From JBMNCR01 sp049366695 (lineage in GTDB: Bacteria > Bacillota > Clostridia > Eubacteriales > Alkalibacteraceae), in NCBI GenBank assembly GCA_049366695.1, contig JBMNCR010000107.1:1-53415 (forward strand): a DNA stretch of 53,415 nucleotides, written 5' to 3'. Under the pieces are notes generated by a model. That model was not told the DNA's origin, did not search any database, and saw only the letters and a list, made by a program, of their open reading frames with translations. This document shows, piece by piece, positions 1 through 7,987 of the stretch (position 1 is the stretch's first letter; the number at the start of each line of letters is the position of its first letter). Both the position numbers and the translations under genes were made by a program.

Positions 1-1
1 A

Positions 2-742
2 AAACTGGGGAATCTTAAATGCACATTTTTGAGGAATTTTAGGTTGACATTTATATGCCAGCACAAGTTCTCCAAATATATTAACAGTTACAATAATTTT
101 CCGGATCTTAGTAGAAACCAAGAAGTATTTAATAAAGGTACATATTCAGTACCTGACACCTTGACTGGAAACTCCAATCCAATAGATATTGGTTTTTATA
201 ATGCAGTCCGAAGTAATAATGACACCACTCTTGCTGGGAGTAAATGTGACTGGTTCAAACATCTGCTTGCTATGTATACAGGCTTACAAGGAGAAGACAA
301 CAATATAAGAACCATTATAGATTTCTTCTATCATTATCAAACAGAAGTAGGAGTCTTTAAGGAGATATCATTCAGAAAAATTACTTACTTTACAACTCAT
401 GAAGATAATAATTTTACTGAAGAGATGAAAGCCGTCCTTCTAAAAATTGCTCATATTGTTATTTCTGAAGAAATAAACCACAATATTGTAAACATTAATC
501 CAAAATATGATTCCACTAAACTCGCTCCGACATGGCAGGCAAGTAATTTGCTACAGGCATTATATTTTTCTATTTTTTATATGAAACCAGGAATAGAGAT
601 TTATAAAAAATGCAAAAACCCAAACTGTAAGCGAGACAAGTTTTTCTTAATTGAGGCAACGCGCACCAATAAAGAATATTGCTGTATTCAATGCTCCCGT
701 GCTGCTGCACAGCGATATCGAAATCGTCAACTTAGTAAATAA
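2..742 (+). CDS. CGNR-like zinc-ribbon protein, 5'-truncated
   Basis: The reading frame is open from base 2 with no stop, so the gene very likely begins upstream of the window; the first in-frame start codon inside is a TTG at 29 without a ribosome site. The C-terminal 45 residues carry a zinc-ribbon pattern: C-x4-C (CKNPNC), then YCCIQC, then a basic tail (AAAQRYRNR). This resembles the CGNR zinc finger of putative stress-related transcription regulators, although the literal CGNR is CSRA here. The N-terminal 190 residues are not recognised. It ends at a hairpin shared with the convergent restriction operon. A DNA-binding role is inference from the ribbon. Confidence 0.6.
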   Translation, partial: KLGNLKCTFLRNFRLTFICQHKFSKYINSYNNFPDLSRNQEVFNKGTYSVPDTLTGNSNPIDIGFYNAVRSNNDTTLAGSKCDWFKHLLAMYTGLQGEDNNIRTIIDFFYHYQTEVGVFKEISFRKITYFTTHEDNNFTEEMKAVLLKIAHIVISEEINHNIVNINPKYDSTKLAPTWQASNLLQALYFSIFYMKPGIEIYKKCKNPNCKRDKFFLIEATRTNKEYCCIQCSRAAAQRYRNRQLSK

Positions 743-749
743 GCAAAAA

Positions 750-783
750 AATAAGGCCCTACCAATTAAGCTAGAGCCTTATT
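750..783. terminator. Bidirectional terminator between the zinc-ribbon gene and the restriction operon
   Basis: AATAAGGC at 750-757 pairs with GCCTTATT at 776-783, and the inner CTA/TAG extends the stem across one mismatch. There is an A run on the left side and a T-rich right side. It sits between two convergent stop codons and would serve both directions. Confidence 0.7.
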
Positions 784-788
784 TCATT

Positions 789-2042
789 TTATGTTGTTGA
801 AACGGGTACGGGATCTCTGTCTGTAACCTTTTCAATACATTCTGTTAATTCTATTTTCTGTTGCTCAGAAATACTTATGTAATTGTATATGAGAAACCGA
901 GTGTCAACTACAATTCCCTGGATACGTTCATAGTTTTTTAAATTTGTTCTCCAATCACCAACCGCTTCACCAATATTACCTATATTGTCATTCATCATAA
1001 ATAGATTATTTTCTTTGTTATAAGGCATTATGAATGCATTATAAAGCTTTTCATTTGGTAGATTTTGTGTTTTTTCGACATACTCGCCATATGTAATCTG
1101 TTTGTTGATATCCGCTCCGTTCGGTAAATGATCAGATTTTGCACTCCATCCATAACGATACAATTTAGCATCAAGCACATAATATTTGTCTCCATATATC
1201 ATTATCGTATCCGGTTGCAAAGGTCTTTTTACTTTATCTCTTCCGTAGTCAAGTAACCAGCGAGTACGAGGAAAGTATTGTTCTTTATCTTCAACACCAA
1301 ATGCTTTGTCTATCATGCGTTCCCATACCTTTTCAAATAAATCAGTTCCAAAGAAATACTGCTTATCAGAGCTTCTTTCATCAATATAAGTAAGCATATC
1401 CCGCATTGCATTAAACAATTCTTGTTCAACATCATTATGGGTTGTTGCAAGTTTTTTAGTGAGAATATAGATAGATTCTTTAATACTTGGATGAGGACCA
1501 GGATTATCTGGCATGAACGGAACATACAACCATCCCATTTTTTCAAATGCCTCATACACACAGAAACGATGTATCTGTGTAATCTGCTTATTAGCATTTG
1601 GGGTTACAGAACGAACTGTCATATTAGTAAAAACAAGAGACCCATTTTTTTGAACTAAGGCTCTCTGTTCTCTTACTGTACGCGCCCAAGATGCATTACC
1701 TTTAGTATCAGTACGAAATCGAGGATCTGTTTCAATATAATAGCGCCCCATTCTCAAAAAATCACGTATTATCTTAAGATATGCGTGCATCGGAAAGTCT
1801 ACCGTTCTTGGTGCTTCGAATTTTGAAACCTCAATAACTTTGTCTTCTTTCATGAAAACAGCTAATACTCCAAGTAAATTATTAATATCCACACGAAGGT
1901 CATCGTCATTTTCTGGTAAATTATATCCTATCGGAAAATAAATAATGGCATCATCTGTATCAGCTTTAACGCCGACAAAACTATCACCATATTCATTAGT
2001 ATTAACGTGGCAACGTTCTCTAATATTTTTTTCTAGGTCCAT
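789..2042 (-). CDS. LlaJI-type restriction endonuclease subunit (R2-like)
   Basis: This 417-residue protein resembles the LlaJI restriction endonuclease family, the nuclease partner of a McrB-like NTPase. A PD-(D/E)xK site is visible near the C-terminus: QPD at about 276-278 followed by VLDAK at about 289-293 (Asp278, Asp291, Lys293). The N-terminal half is probably for DNA recognition or partner contact, but no motif shows this. I chose the ATG at 2042 because AGAGGTGG lies nine bases upstream; a TTG at 2048 in the same frame is too close to that site. It is the last gene of the leftward operon, 35 bases after the AAA+ gene, and ends at a terminator. The family call rests on gene order as well as sequence. 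Confidence 0.82.
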   Translation of the reverse strand: MDLEKNIRERCHVNTNEYGDSFVGVKADTDDAIIYFPIGYNLPENDDDLRVDINNLLGVLAVFMKEDKVIEVSKFEAPRTVDFPMHAYLKIIRDFLRMGRYYIETDPRFRTDTKGNASWARTVREQRALVQKNGSLVFTNMTVRSVTPNANKQITQIHRFCVYEAFEKMGWLYVPFMPDNPGPHPSIKESIYILTKKLATTHNDVEQELFNAMRDMLTYIDERSSDKQYFFGTDLFEKVWERMIDKAFGVEDKEQYFPRTRWLLDYGRDKVKRPLQPDTIMIYGDKYYVLDAKLYRYGWSAKSDHLPNGADINKQITYGEYVEKTQNLPNEKLYNAFIMPYNKENNLFMMNDNIGNIGEAVGDWRTNLKNYERIQGIVVDTRFLIYNYISISEQQKIELTECIEKVTDRDPVPVSTT

Positions 2043-2077
2043 GGACAATCACCACCTCTCTATACTTGTTTCCGGTA

Positions 2078-4201
2078 TCATTGTTGTGTCCCTGTAAAGA
2101 GAGTATCCCTAACTGTCTGTTTGAATATTTTAAAACGCTCCTCTCCATTTGAATAAACAAATGTACGAATAACTTTCTCAAGGTCATCCATATTATCTGT
2201 TTCAAATAGAGCCTCAGGATTAAACTTAAAAGCATCATCCCAAAGATACTTAATTACCTTTTCTGGGAATAAACGATTAATCATGGCCGCCTCTCTGATT
2301 TCCGTTAAGCGAGATTTCTGTTCTTCTGTTATAGAGCCTGAGTTTTCAGCAGCAATCAAAGCATTGTGCTCTGTCAAAAGAGAACTATACTCTGAGGAAG
2401 GAAGTGCTCTATTGTCAAATTTAAGTTCGCTTTCATGCACAAAATATATACCAAGACGCTTATCCTCTGCGGACACCATCTTAGTTTTATTTCCAATGAT
2501 AATTTTATTTACAGTTTCGCAGAAATGTTTCCATGTAACACCAGTATCTAAAATCTCTGCATCAGCTAGGGAAAGACGTACATTTTCAAAGTTATTTTCA
2601 ATAAGTCTCATTTTCCATCTGCGTTGAAAAGCAGTATCAAGTGTAAATACATTCTGATCAGATGTATTCATAGTACCTATGATAAAAAGGTTTGAAGGAA
2701 TACGAACCTTATGTGCTTCATTTCCATAAATAAATTCAGCCATATATTTATGGGTGATACCATACTCACTTGTTCCTACTGGAAAGCCATCATCTGGTCT
2801 TTGCATCTCAATTTTTCTGTCAAGCAGTTGAAATATCTCTCCAAAAATCGCAGGTGCATTACCACGATTAATCTCCTCAATAATAAGGATATACTTGTGC
2901 ATCGGATTGCGATAGGCATTACAAAGAATTTTTGTAAACGGCCCAGGTGTAAATTCGTATGTAACTTGTTTATCTTTATCTACCACGGGTAGAATTTGTC
3001 CAACAAAATCTGCATTTGTATAATCCGGAAGGAATACCAAACGTTCAACTATACTACCTTCGTTACAATACTCATGTTCGATTGTCCAACTTTTCCCTGA
3101 ACCCGGAACGCCATATAGTAGCACATTAGAGCCGCCTTTAAGACGCTCTATATTATCGTAATCAATTTCTTCACCTAAATTAATTTCATCCAATGACTCT
3201 TCAGACAATTCTACGGACAATAGAATTTCTCCAATAGTCCTTACTAATGCATTATCTCTATTTATTAGGTTGTAACCTACCAAGCGTTCTAAACCAATAA
3301 ACACATTATAATAAGATACATTATTATCATTCAGTCCTAGTGCGTCTTTCATTTCTTCAAATGAAACTCTTGGATTTCGCAAAATATATTTATCAATAGT
3401 GTGCTCGTTAATATTGTCAAATAAGAATGCCTGCAGTGCCGCACTCTCGCCTTTGTATGATTGGATTTCACCATCCGTAGTCCCTAAAGGTAATACCGGA
3501 AGATTTTCAAGCACCCCCGTAATTATAACCCCTTTTTCTACATTGTTTACGCTATCATAAGATAAAAGGATCCAATCAATTAAATCCATATTGCGTATTT
3601 TTAAATGTCTGTCTGGTGTTCTAACTAAAATTCCCGCTTGCACAAGCATTTTTGCCCAAACATCAAATCCAATACTTCTTTCATTAACGGCAGGAATCTC
3701 ATCATTCCTTTGGGATATCAATCTACTAATAAATTCTTCAGAAACATCATCAATACTTTCACATTCAATGAGCTGAGAAAAATCATATGCTGAGATGTAT
3801 GCTTGATCATTACCTATGCTTTTCAACATTGTGAGACTCTTTAAAATCATTTGGGCAGGATAACAGTGAAGCGTCTCATTTACATACTTGTAGTTTAGTA
3901 CATACCAAAATGAAAACTCCTGTATAGATATTTTCTCATCAACAAACGCTTTCCCCATTTCAGTAAGTGACTCATTATCCGACATACATCCATAAGCTTT
4001 AAAATATGTAAATAACGCCCTTCGTATTCTTCCTCTGGCGCTTTCATAATCTCTATAAATCCCTGCTTCAACAAGTTTGCGTTCAACAGCCTCAATTTCC
4101 TCCGCTGTTGATTGCGAGGTGGCATTATATTCTGCCATAATTTTTAAAGCTTTACGAGTAATTTCACTCATATATTTATGAGTATCCATTGACCATTTCA
4201 T
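2078..4201 (-). CDS. McrB-like AAA+ NTPase of a LlaJI-type restriction system (R1-like)
   Basis: A 707-residue protein with an N-terminal region of about 350 residues that I do not recognise, followed by a McrB-type AAA+ domain. Visible motifs are Walker A GVPGSGKS (about 364-371), Walker B with the McrB-like EEINRGNAPAIFGEIFQLLD (about 442-461) and MNTSDQN (about 511-517), where McrB relatives carry their nucleotide-specific signature, then an arginine-rich FQRRWK. In McrBC and LlaJI this subunit uses GTP to drive translocation and activates the separate nuclease. The start follows GAGGAG, 12 bases after the upstream methyltransferase. Nucleotide choice (GTP or ATP) cannot be decided by eye. 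Confidence 0.88.
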   Translation of the reverse strand: MKWSMDTHKYMSEITRKALKIMAEYNATSQSTAEEIEAVERKLVEAGIYRDYESARGRIRRALFTYFKAYGCMSDNESLTEMGKAFVDEKISIQEFSFWYVLNYKYVNETLHCYPAQMILKSLTMLKSIGNDQAYISAYDFSQLIECESIDDVSEEFISRLISQRNDEIPAVNERSIGFDVWAKMLVQAGILVRTPDRHLKIRNMDLIDWILLSYDSVNNVEKGVIITGVLENLPVLPLGTTDGEIQSYKGESAALQAFLFDNINEHTIDKYILRNPRVSFEEMKDALGLNDNNVSYYNVFIGLERLVGYNLINRDNALVRTIGEILLSVELSEESLDEINLGEEIDYDNIERLKGGSNVLLYGVPGSGKSWTIEHEYCNEGSIVERLVFLPDYTNADFVGQILPVVDKDKQVTYEFTPGPFTKILCNAYRNPMHKYILIIEEINRGNAPAIFGEIFQLLDRKIEMQRPDDGFPVGTSEYGITHKYMAEFIYGNEAHKVRIPSNLFIIGTMNTSDQNVFTLDTAFQRRWKMRLIENNFENVRLSLADAEILDTGVTWKHFCETVNKIIIGNKTKMVSAEDKRLGIYFVHESELKFDNRALPSSEYSSLLTEHNALIAAENSGSITEEQKSRLTEIREAAMINRLFPEKVIKYLWDDAFKFNPEALFETDNMDDLEKVIRTFVYSNGEERFKIFKQTVRDTLFTGTQQ

Positions 4202-4213
4202 ATGTTTTCTCCT

Positions 4214-5332
4214 CTACAATTCTTTAATTATTTCTTTAAATAACGCCATTAGTACATCAACTACAACTGAATTTCCAGCTTGTCTATACATTTGTGTATT
4301 TGAAACAACCTGTTTAAAGTCATCTGTAAATCCCATAAGTCTTAGACATTCTCTAGGTGTCAACCTTCGAATACGACCATTTGTTGTTACATAGTTATCC
4401 ACCCCAGCTCGGTGTAGTTTATGCATTGTGCTCATCAGCGGACGAGCTATTTTTAAATCTATTTCAGGTTTCATACTAAATCCATTGGTCCCATGAGACA
4501 TTATTCCGGGAAGAACCCTATCAGATAAATAGTACTTATCATCAATAATACCTGCGGATTTTATAATATGAATTCCATCACCTTTTGCAACAAAATTCCC
4601 ATCTGCTGCATTTTCAATTAAAAAATCCTGCATAGTATATTTTAACTCTTTCGTGGAAGGAAATGAGAATATAGAATCATGGTCTTTAAAACCTACGATG
4701 AAAATTCTTCGCCGTTTCTGTGGGATACCGTAATCAGCCGCATCTAATATCTGATAATGTACATTGTAACCAAGACCGTCAAACACTCGCTGCACAACTT
4801 TCCATGTCCTACCGCCATCGTGTTTTACTAATCCTTGCACATTTTCATATATAAAAACCTTAGGCTTAATTTCACTTATTAAGCGTGCAAAATCATAAAA
4901 CAATGTGCCACGTGCTTCTTCAAGTCCTTTTTGATAACCAAACAACGTAAAACTTTGACATGGACTTCCTCCAACAAATATGTCTACCTGTTCTTTATAT
5001 TGAGTTCCATCTAAAAAACGAACATCATGATGATAATTAGCTTCATCAATATCATAGTTTGCCATATAAGATTGCTTAACAAAATTTGTTTTCTTCTGTG
5101 GCACAATACTATCAATATATCTTTTCTTTTCATGTGGATCTCGCAGCTGTTCTAATGCTTCTTTTATCTTATCTTCAGATTCCGTCAGTTCTAGTTCTCC
5201 ATTATCACATGCAAAGATTAATTCATAGTCGATTTTCAATCTTTTTAGTGCAAATTCTGCCGCACCAATACCACTGAAAGTCGTAGCAATTTTGATACAA
5301 TTTTTTCTTTCTTTAGTACTATTTGCTGTCAT
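4214..5332 (-). CDS. DNA (cytosine-5) methyltransferase, second of the pair
   Basis: A 372-residue m5C methyltransferase with the standard motif order: TTFSGIGAAE (motif I, S-adenosylmethionine), GGSPCQSF with the catalytic Cys near 125 (IV), YENVQGL (VI), QKRRRIFIVGF (VIII), RLTPRECLRLMGF (IX) and QAGNSVVV (X). It protects host DNA from the linked nuclease. It is closely related to the next gene in the catalytic part (shared VRFLDG and GLEEARGTLFYD) but differs between motifs VIII and IX, where target recognition lies. Its start overlaps the end of its upstream sister by 14 bases, implying coupled translation. By analogy with LlaJI, each enzyme would modify one strand of an asymmetric site; this is inference. 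Confidence 0.93.
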   Translation of the reverse strand: MTANSTKERKNCIKIATTFSGIGAAEFALKRLKIDYELIFACDNGELELTESEDKIKEALEQLRDPHEKKRYIDSIVPQKKTNFVKQSYMANYDIDEANYHHDVRFLDGTQYKEQVDIFVGGSPCQSFTLFGYQKGLEEARGTLFYDFARLISEIKPKVFIYENVQGLVKHDGGRTWKVVQRVFDGLGYNVHYQILDAADYGIPQKRRRIFIVGFKDHDSIFSFPSTKELKYTMQDFLIENAADGNFVAKGDGIHIIKSAGIIDDKYYLSDRVLPGIMSHGTNGFSMKPEIDLKIARPLMSTMHKLHRAGVDNYVTTNGRIRRLTPRECLRLMGFTDDFKQVVSNTQMYRQAGNSVVVDVLMALFKEIIKEL

Positions 5333-6425
5333 TACTAAAAATCCCCGTTTCGTATACTCTTTTCACAATCTCTATCAGTACATTTACTGCTATTGAATTC
5401 CCAATTTGCCTATACATATTCTGATTACTAACATTCTCCGGAATTTTAAAACTATCAGAAAAACCCATTAGTCTTAAACACTCTCTTGGAGTTAAACACC
5501 GCGCTACTCCTAACTTACCATTGTAATAACCTTTATATATACGTTCATCATTAAGTAAACAATCTGAGATAACTGTTTCAAAACGCATATCACCATACCA
5601 ATTAAACTGTTGATTAGCAACTTGACAGCGTGCTATTCGACCATTTAGAGCAACATGCTTTTTGTGTTTTGGATCAATAACACGTAAAAAACCTTTTTGG
5701 GGTAGATAATATTTATTGTCAATATTGTCATCCAAAAGAGCTTTCATACCTATGTTTAAAGGGAAAGGAGCCGGTTTGGTAAGCTTATTATAAAAAACTG
5801 TTAAATCTTTGCGAAATCCTATAACAAAAATTCTTCGTCTATTTTGTGGAAGTCCATAATCCTTTGAATTGAGAAGCCAATAATCCCAGTGATACTCTAA
5901 CTCATTAAAAATCTCCGAAATAATAGTCCAGGTTTTACCTCCATCATGATTGAGCATTCCTGGAACATTTTCATATATAAAAACTTTAGGCTTGATTTCA
6001 CTTACAAGACGTGCATAGTCATAAAAAAGAGTTCCCCTTGCTTCTTCTAGTCCCCCTCTTTTTCCAGCTACCGAAAAACTTTGACAAGGGCTTCCACCTA
6101 CAAACAAATCTATATTTCCTTCATACTGCCTACCATCAAGAAATCGTACATCCTGATAAAACATATCGTTGTTTATTTGATAATTTGCACGATATGTTTG
6201 TTCAACATTATTAATTCCACATTCTTGATTATATAATTGGGCAATATAGTCATTTTTCTCGATATTAGTCATTTTTTCAGTTATAGATGCTATTTCCTCT
6301 GTTTTAGATTTTAATTTTCGTTCCCCATTATCACATGCAAATTCAATATTGTGTGATAATTCTAGAATATCTAACGCATGCTCAATAGCTCCAATACCAC
6401 TGAATACTGTTCCTACGTTTATCAT
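5319..6425 (-). CDS. DNA (cytosine-5) methyltransferase, first of the pair
   Basis: A 368-residue m5C methyltransferase. Motifs seen: GTVFSGIGAIEHAL (I), GGSPCQSFSVAGKRGG with the catalytic Cys near 114 (IV), YENVPG (VI), QNRRRIFVIGF (VIII), CLTPRECLRLMGF (IX), RQIGNSIAV (X). It is a paralogue of the adjacent enzyme and probably arose by duplication, with a divergent target-recognition segment. It is the first large gene of the operon, 78 bases behind the small XRE regulator. In LlaJI the first methyltransferase also influences operon transcription by methylating the promoter region; whether that holds here is unknown. Confidence 0.93.
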   Translation of the reverse strand: MINVGTVFSGIGAIEHALDILELSHNIEFACDNGERKLKSKTEEIASITEKMTNIEKNDYIAQLYNQECGINNVEQTYRANYQINNDMFYQDVRFLDGRQYEGNIDLFVGGSPCQSFSVAGKRGGLEEARGTLFYDYARLVSEIKPKVFIYENVPGMLNHDGGKTWTIISEIFNELEYHWDYWLLNSKDYGLPQNRRRIFVIGFRKDLTVFYNKLTKPAPFPLNIGMKALLDDNIDNKYYLPQKGFLRVIDPKHKKHVALNGRIARCQVANQQFNWYGDMRFETVISDCLLNDERIYKGYYNGKLGVARCLTPRECLRLMGFSDSFKIPENVSNQNMYRQIGNSIAVNVLIEIVKRVYETGIFSNDSK

Positions 6426-6503
6426 ATTATATTTAACCCCTTACCAGAGTAGTTTTTTATATTTTTACGATCTTCAAAATTATTATTCGTGATGTATATG
6501 GAA

Positions 6504-6704
6504 CTAATGTTCAATTTCAATAATATCTCCAATTTCACAATCCAACACATTACATATTCTTTCAATTATTTCTAACGAAACATACTCATTTTTATTCATT
6601 TTTGAAAAAGTACTTGCTGCAATTCCGGATTTTTTTCTCAATTGAGCTTTTGTAATGTCTTTATCAATAATTAATTTCCACAATTTTTTATAACATATGG
6701 CCAT
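6504..6704 (-). CDS. Small XRE-family HTH regulator, probable control gene of the restriction operon
   Basis: A 66-residue protein that is almost entirely a Cro/CI-type helix-turn-helix (ITKAQLRKKSGIAASTFSKM, then LEIIERICNVLDCEIGDIIE). Such single-domain XRE proteins resemble the controller proteins that delay nuclease expression in restriction-modification loci. It starts with ATG after GAGGTG and leads the operon; the paired 16-bp repeats 70 to 110 bases upstream are a plausible binding site. Autoregulation is inference from position. Confidence 0.85.
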   Translation of the reverse strand: MAICYKKLWKLIIDKDITKAQLRKKSGIAASTFSKMNKNEYVSLEIIERICNVLDCEIGDIIEIEH

Positions 6705-6751
6705 CGTAACACCTCAAACTTATCTAAACTCCAAAGAACATAATACATACT

Positions 6752-6780
6752 ATTTAATCATAAAGCAACTTACATTTCAA
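6752..6780 (-). promoter_or_regulatory. Candidate promoter of the restriction operon
   Basis: On the minus strand TTGAAA (6780-6775), 17 bases, TTAAAT (6757-6752). The -35 begins inside the inner 16-bp repeat. A second possible pair a little further downstream, TTGCTT-17-TATTAT, cannot be excluded. Confidence 0.4.
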
Positions 6781-6812
6781 TAGTTATTTCGCTTTCTCAA
6801 TAGTTATTTCGC
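6777..6812 (-). repeat. Paired 16-bp direct repeats, likely operator
   Basis: TCAATAGTTATTTCGC occurs at 6777-6792 and again, identical, at 6797-6812. The repeats start 20 bases apart, about two helical turns, so bound proteins would sit on the same face. The inner copy overlaps the -35 of the putative operon promoter. The XRE protein encoded next is the obvious candidate ligand. Confidence 0.6.
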
Positions 6813-6920
6813 AATATGATTGGTATTAATTTAATGATGACACAGATCTTTAAAAGATAAATTGTTGCAAAATGTATACAACAATTATTCCCACTATTGC
6901 TTGATAAAAAATCTCACAAC

Positions 6921-6960
6921 CTTCTATTTAAACAACCCATCAAAATCGATTTAGCCTCTT
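6921..6960 (-). pseudogene. Decayed 3' fragment of a DUF6809-like gene
   Basis: These 40 bases align with the 3' end of the intact gene at 7441-7480: both share CTTCTATTTAAACAA and then diverge slightly. Read leftward, the fragment has a one-base deletion relative to the intact copy after the codons for EAK, so the shared C-terminus is frameshifted. No start or body of a gene is left upstream. Confidence 0.5.
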
Positions 6961-6973
6961 GTAGATGCAATAC

Positions 6974-7294
6974 TCAGAACCAGCTATTGAACTCGTACCC
7001 CAACCCGTGATTATCAACAAACTCTCTAAACTTCGTTGACCAGTCCGACCCTTTAAATTGTTTCTTGATTTTACCTAAAAGTTCATCTCCCGTTTCAGGC
7101 AGTTCAAGGAATAATGCTAACTTTCTGGTTTCTTCTTTGTTAAAAGTGTAAAAGAACTCATACTCACCTCTGCTACCAAATGGAATGTCACCAAGATCTT
7201 GCCCCTCTATATGAAGGCATCCTTCTTTGATAAACGCCCAAACATTCCTTGAAATACCGTTCCGGTTGTCCTGGTAGACTATTATTTTATTCAT
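6974..7294 (-). CDS. Uncharacterised 106-residue protein
   Basis: I do not recognise a family. The protein is soluble and aromatic-rich (GEYEFFYTFNKEE, GSDWSTKFREFVDNHG, GYEFNSWF), with no signal peptide or membrane segment. The start is well supported by GAGGAGGTAAGATC directly before the ATG. It is a single leftward gene between the restriction operon and another small gene, in a region with decayed fragments, so it may be part of accessory DNA. Small solitary genes next to restriction systems are often defence or toxin-antitoxin parts, but nothing in the sequence shows that here. Confidence 0.6.
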   Translation of the reverse strand: MNKIIVYQDNRNGISRNVWAFIKEGCLHIEGQDLGDIPFGSRGEYEFFYTFNKEETRKLALFLELPETGDELLGKIKKQFKGSDWSTKFREFVDNHGLGYEFNSWF

Positions 7295-7443
7295 GATCTT
7301 ACCTCCTCGGGTATCATAATATAGTATATACTGTGCTGTTATTGGTACAGTGAATTCGAGCTTAAAAGATGACAGTTATCTGTCAATAGAGATAAGATAG
7401 ATTACACGGACTATCTGAGCTACTATAAAATCCCTCATTTCTT

Positions 7444-7716
7444 CTATTTAAACAAACCGTCAAAAATCAGCTTGGCCTCTTTTAATCCTTGTTTGTATGA
7501 TTGCTCTCTTGCAACAAATTCTCTAGCATTAATCAGCTCGATCATTTTCTCTAATATTTCTTTTTTATCTTCTGCAAGATCTGATTTAAGTTTTTCCAAA
7601 TAAATCTTATACTCATCATTAATTTCCTTATACTCTTCCTTTTTCTCCATTTGAAATGCGCCCTCTTGGACTTGCTCTGTTACGAAATAACTGATATTCA
7701 TTTCTAAATTACTCAT
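7444..7716 (-). CDS. DUF6809-like small coiled-coil protein
   Basis: Ninety residues, strongly charged and helical (QMEKKEEYKEINDEYKIYL), ending in KQGLKEAKLIFDGLFK, which resembles the C-terminus of the small DUF6809 proteins common in Clostridia. The frame can be opened from 7767, but AGGAGG five bases before the ATG at 7716 fixes the start there. Function is unknown. A frameshifted copy of its 3' end lies at 6921-6960, so the family has been duplicated in this region. Confidence 0.65.
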   Translation of the reverse strand: MSNLEMNISYFVTEQVQEGAFQMEKKEEYKEINDEYKIYLEKLKSDLAEDKKEILEKMIELINAREFVAREQSYKQGLKEAKLIFDGLFK

Positions 7717-7987
7717 TGCACTACCTCCTAAATATATGATAAGCGTCATGAGCAAATTTTGCCACACACCAGTAGTAGTATTTTGTACACTTCTGAATTG
7801 TAATTATTACGTGCTTTAATGCTGAAATTTACAACATTTCTATCTCTACAACCTATCAAAAGTAATCCTGTCTACTAAACTATACAGTTGATGTGTTCCC
7901 ACAAAGCACTGATATAACAAAGGATTCTGCCATCTTGCTAAGCAGCAAAATATGCAAAACCCCTTATTTACTACACTTTTCAGCTAT
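7717..7987. other. Intergenic stretch with a possible coding remnant
   Basis: Apart from the ribosome site of the small gene on its left, no regulatory element is clear. Read leftward from about 7980, an open stretch of roughly 45 codons without a start ends in a stop near 7855; it contains WQNPLLYQ and FVGTHQLY, which look protein-like. It may be the tail of a lost gene. A short hairpin (TTGCT/AGCAA) near 7940 could act behind rlmCD but has no T run. Confidence 0.3.

Noticed and set aside
6777..6812. Paired repeats as a CRISPR remnant
   Set aside because: Only two copies with a four-base gap and no cas genes; an operator explains them better.
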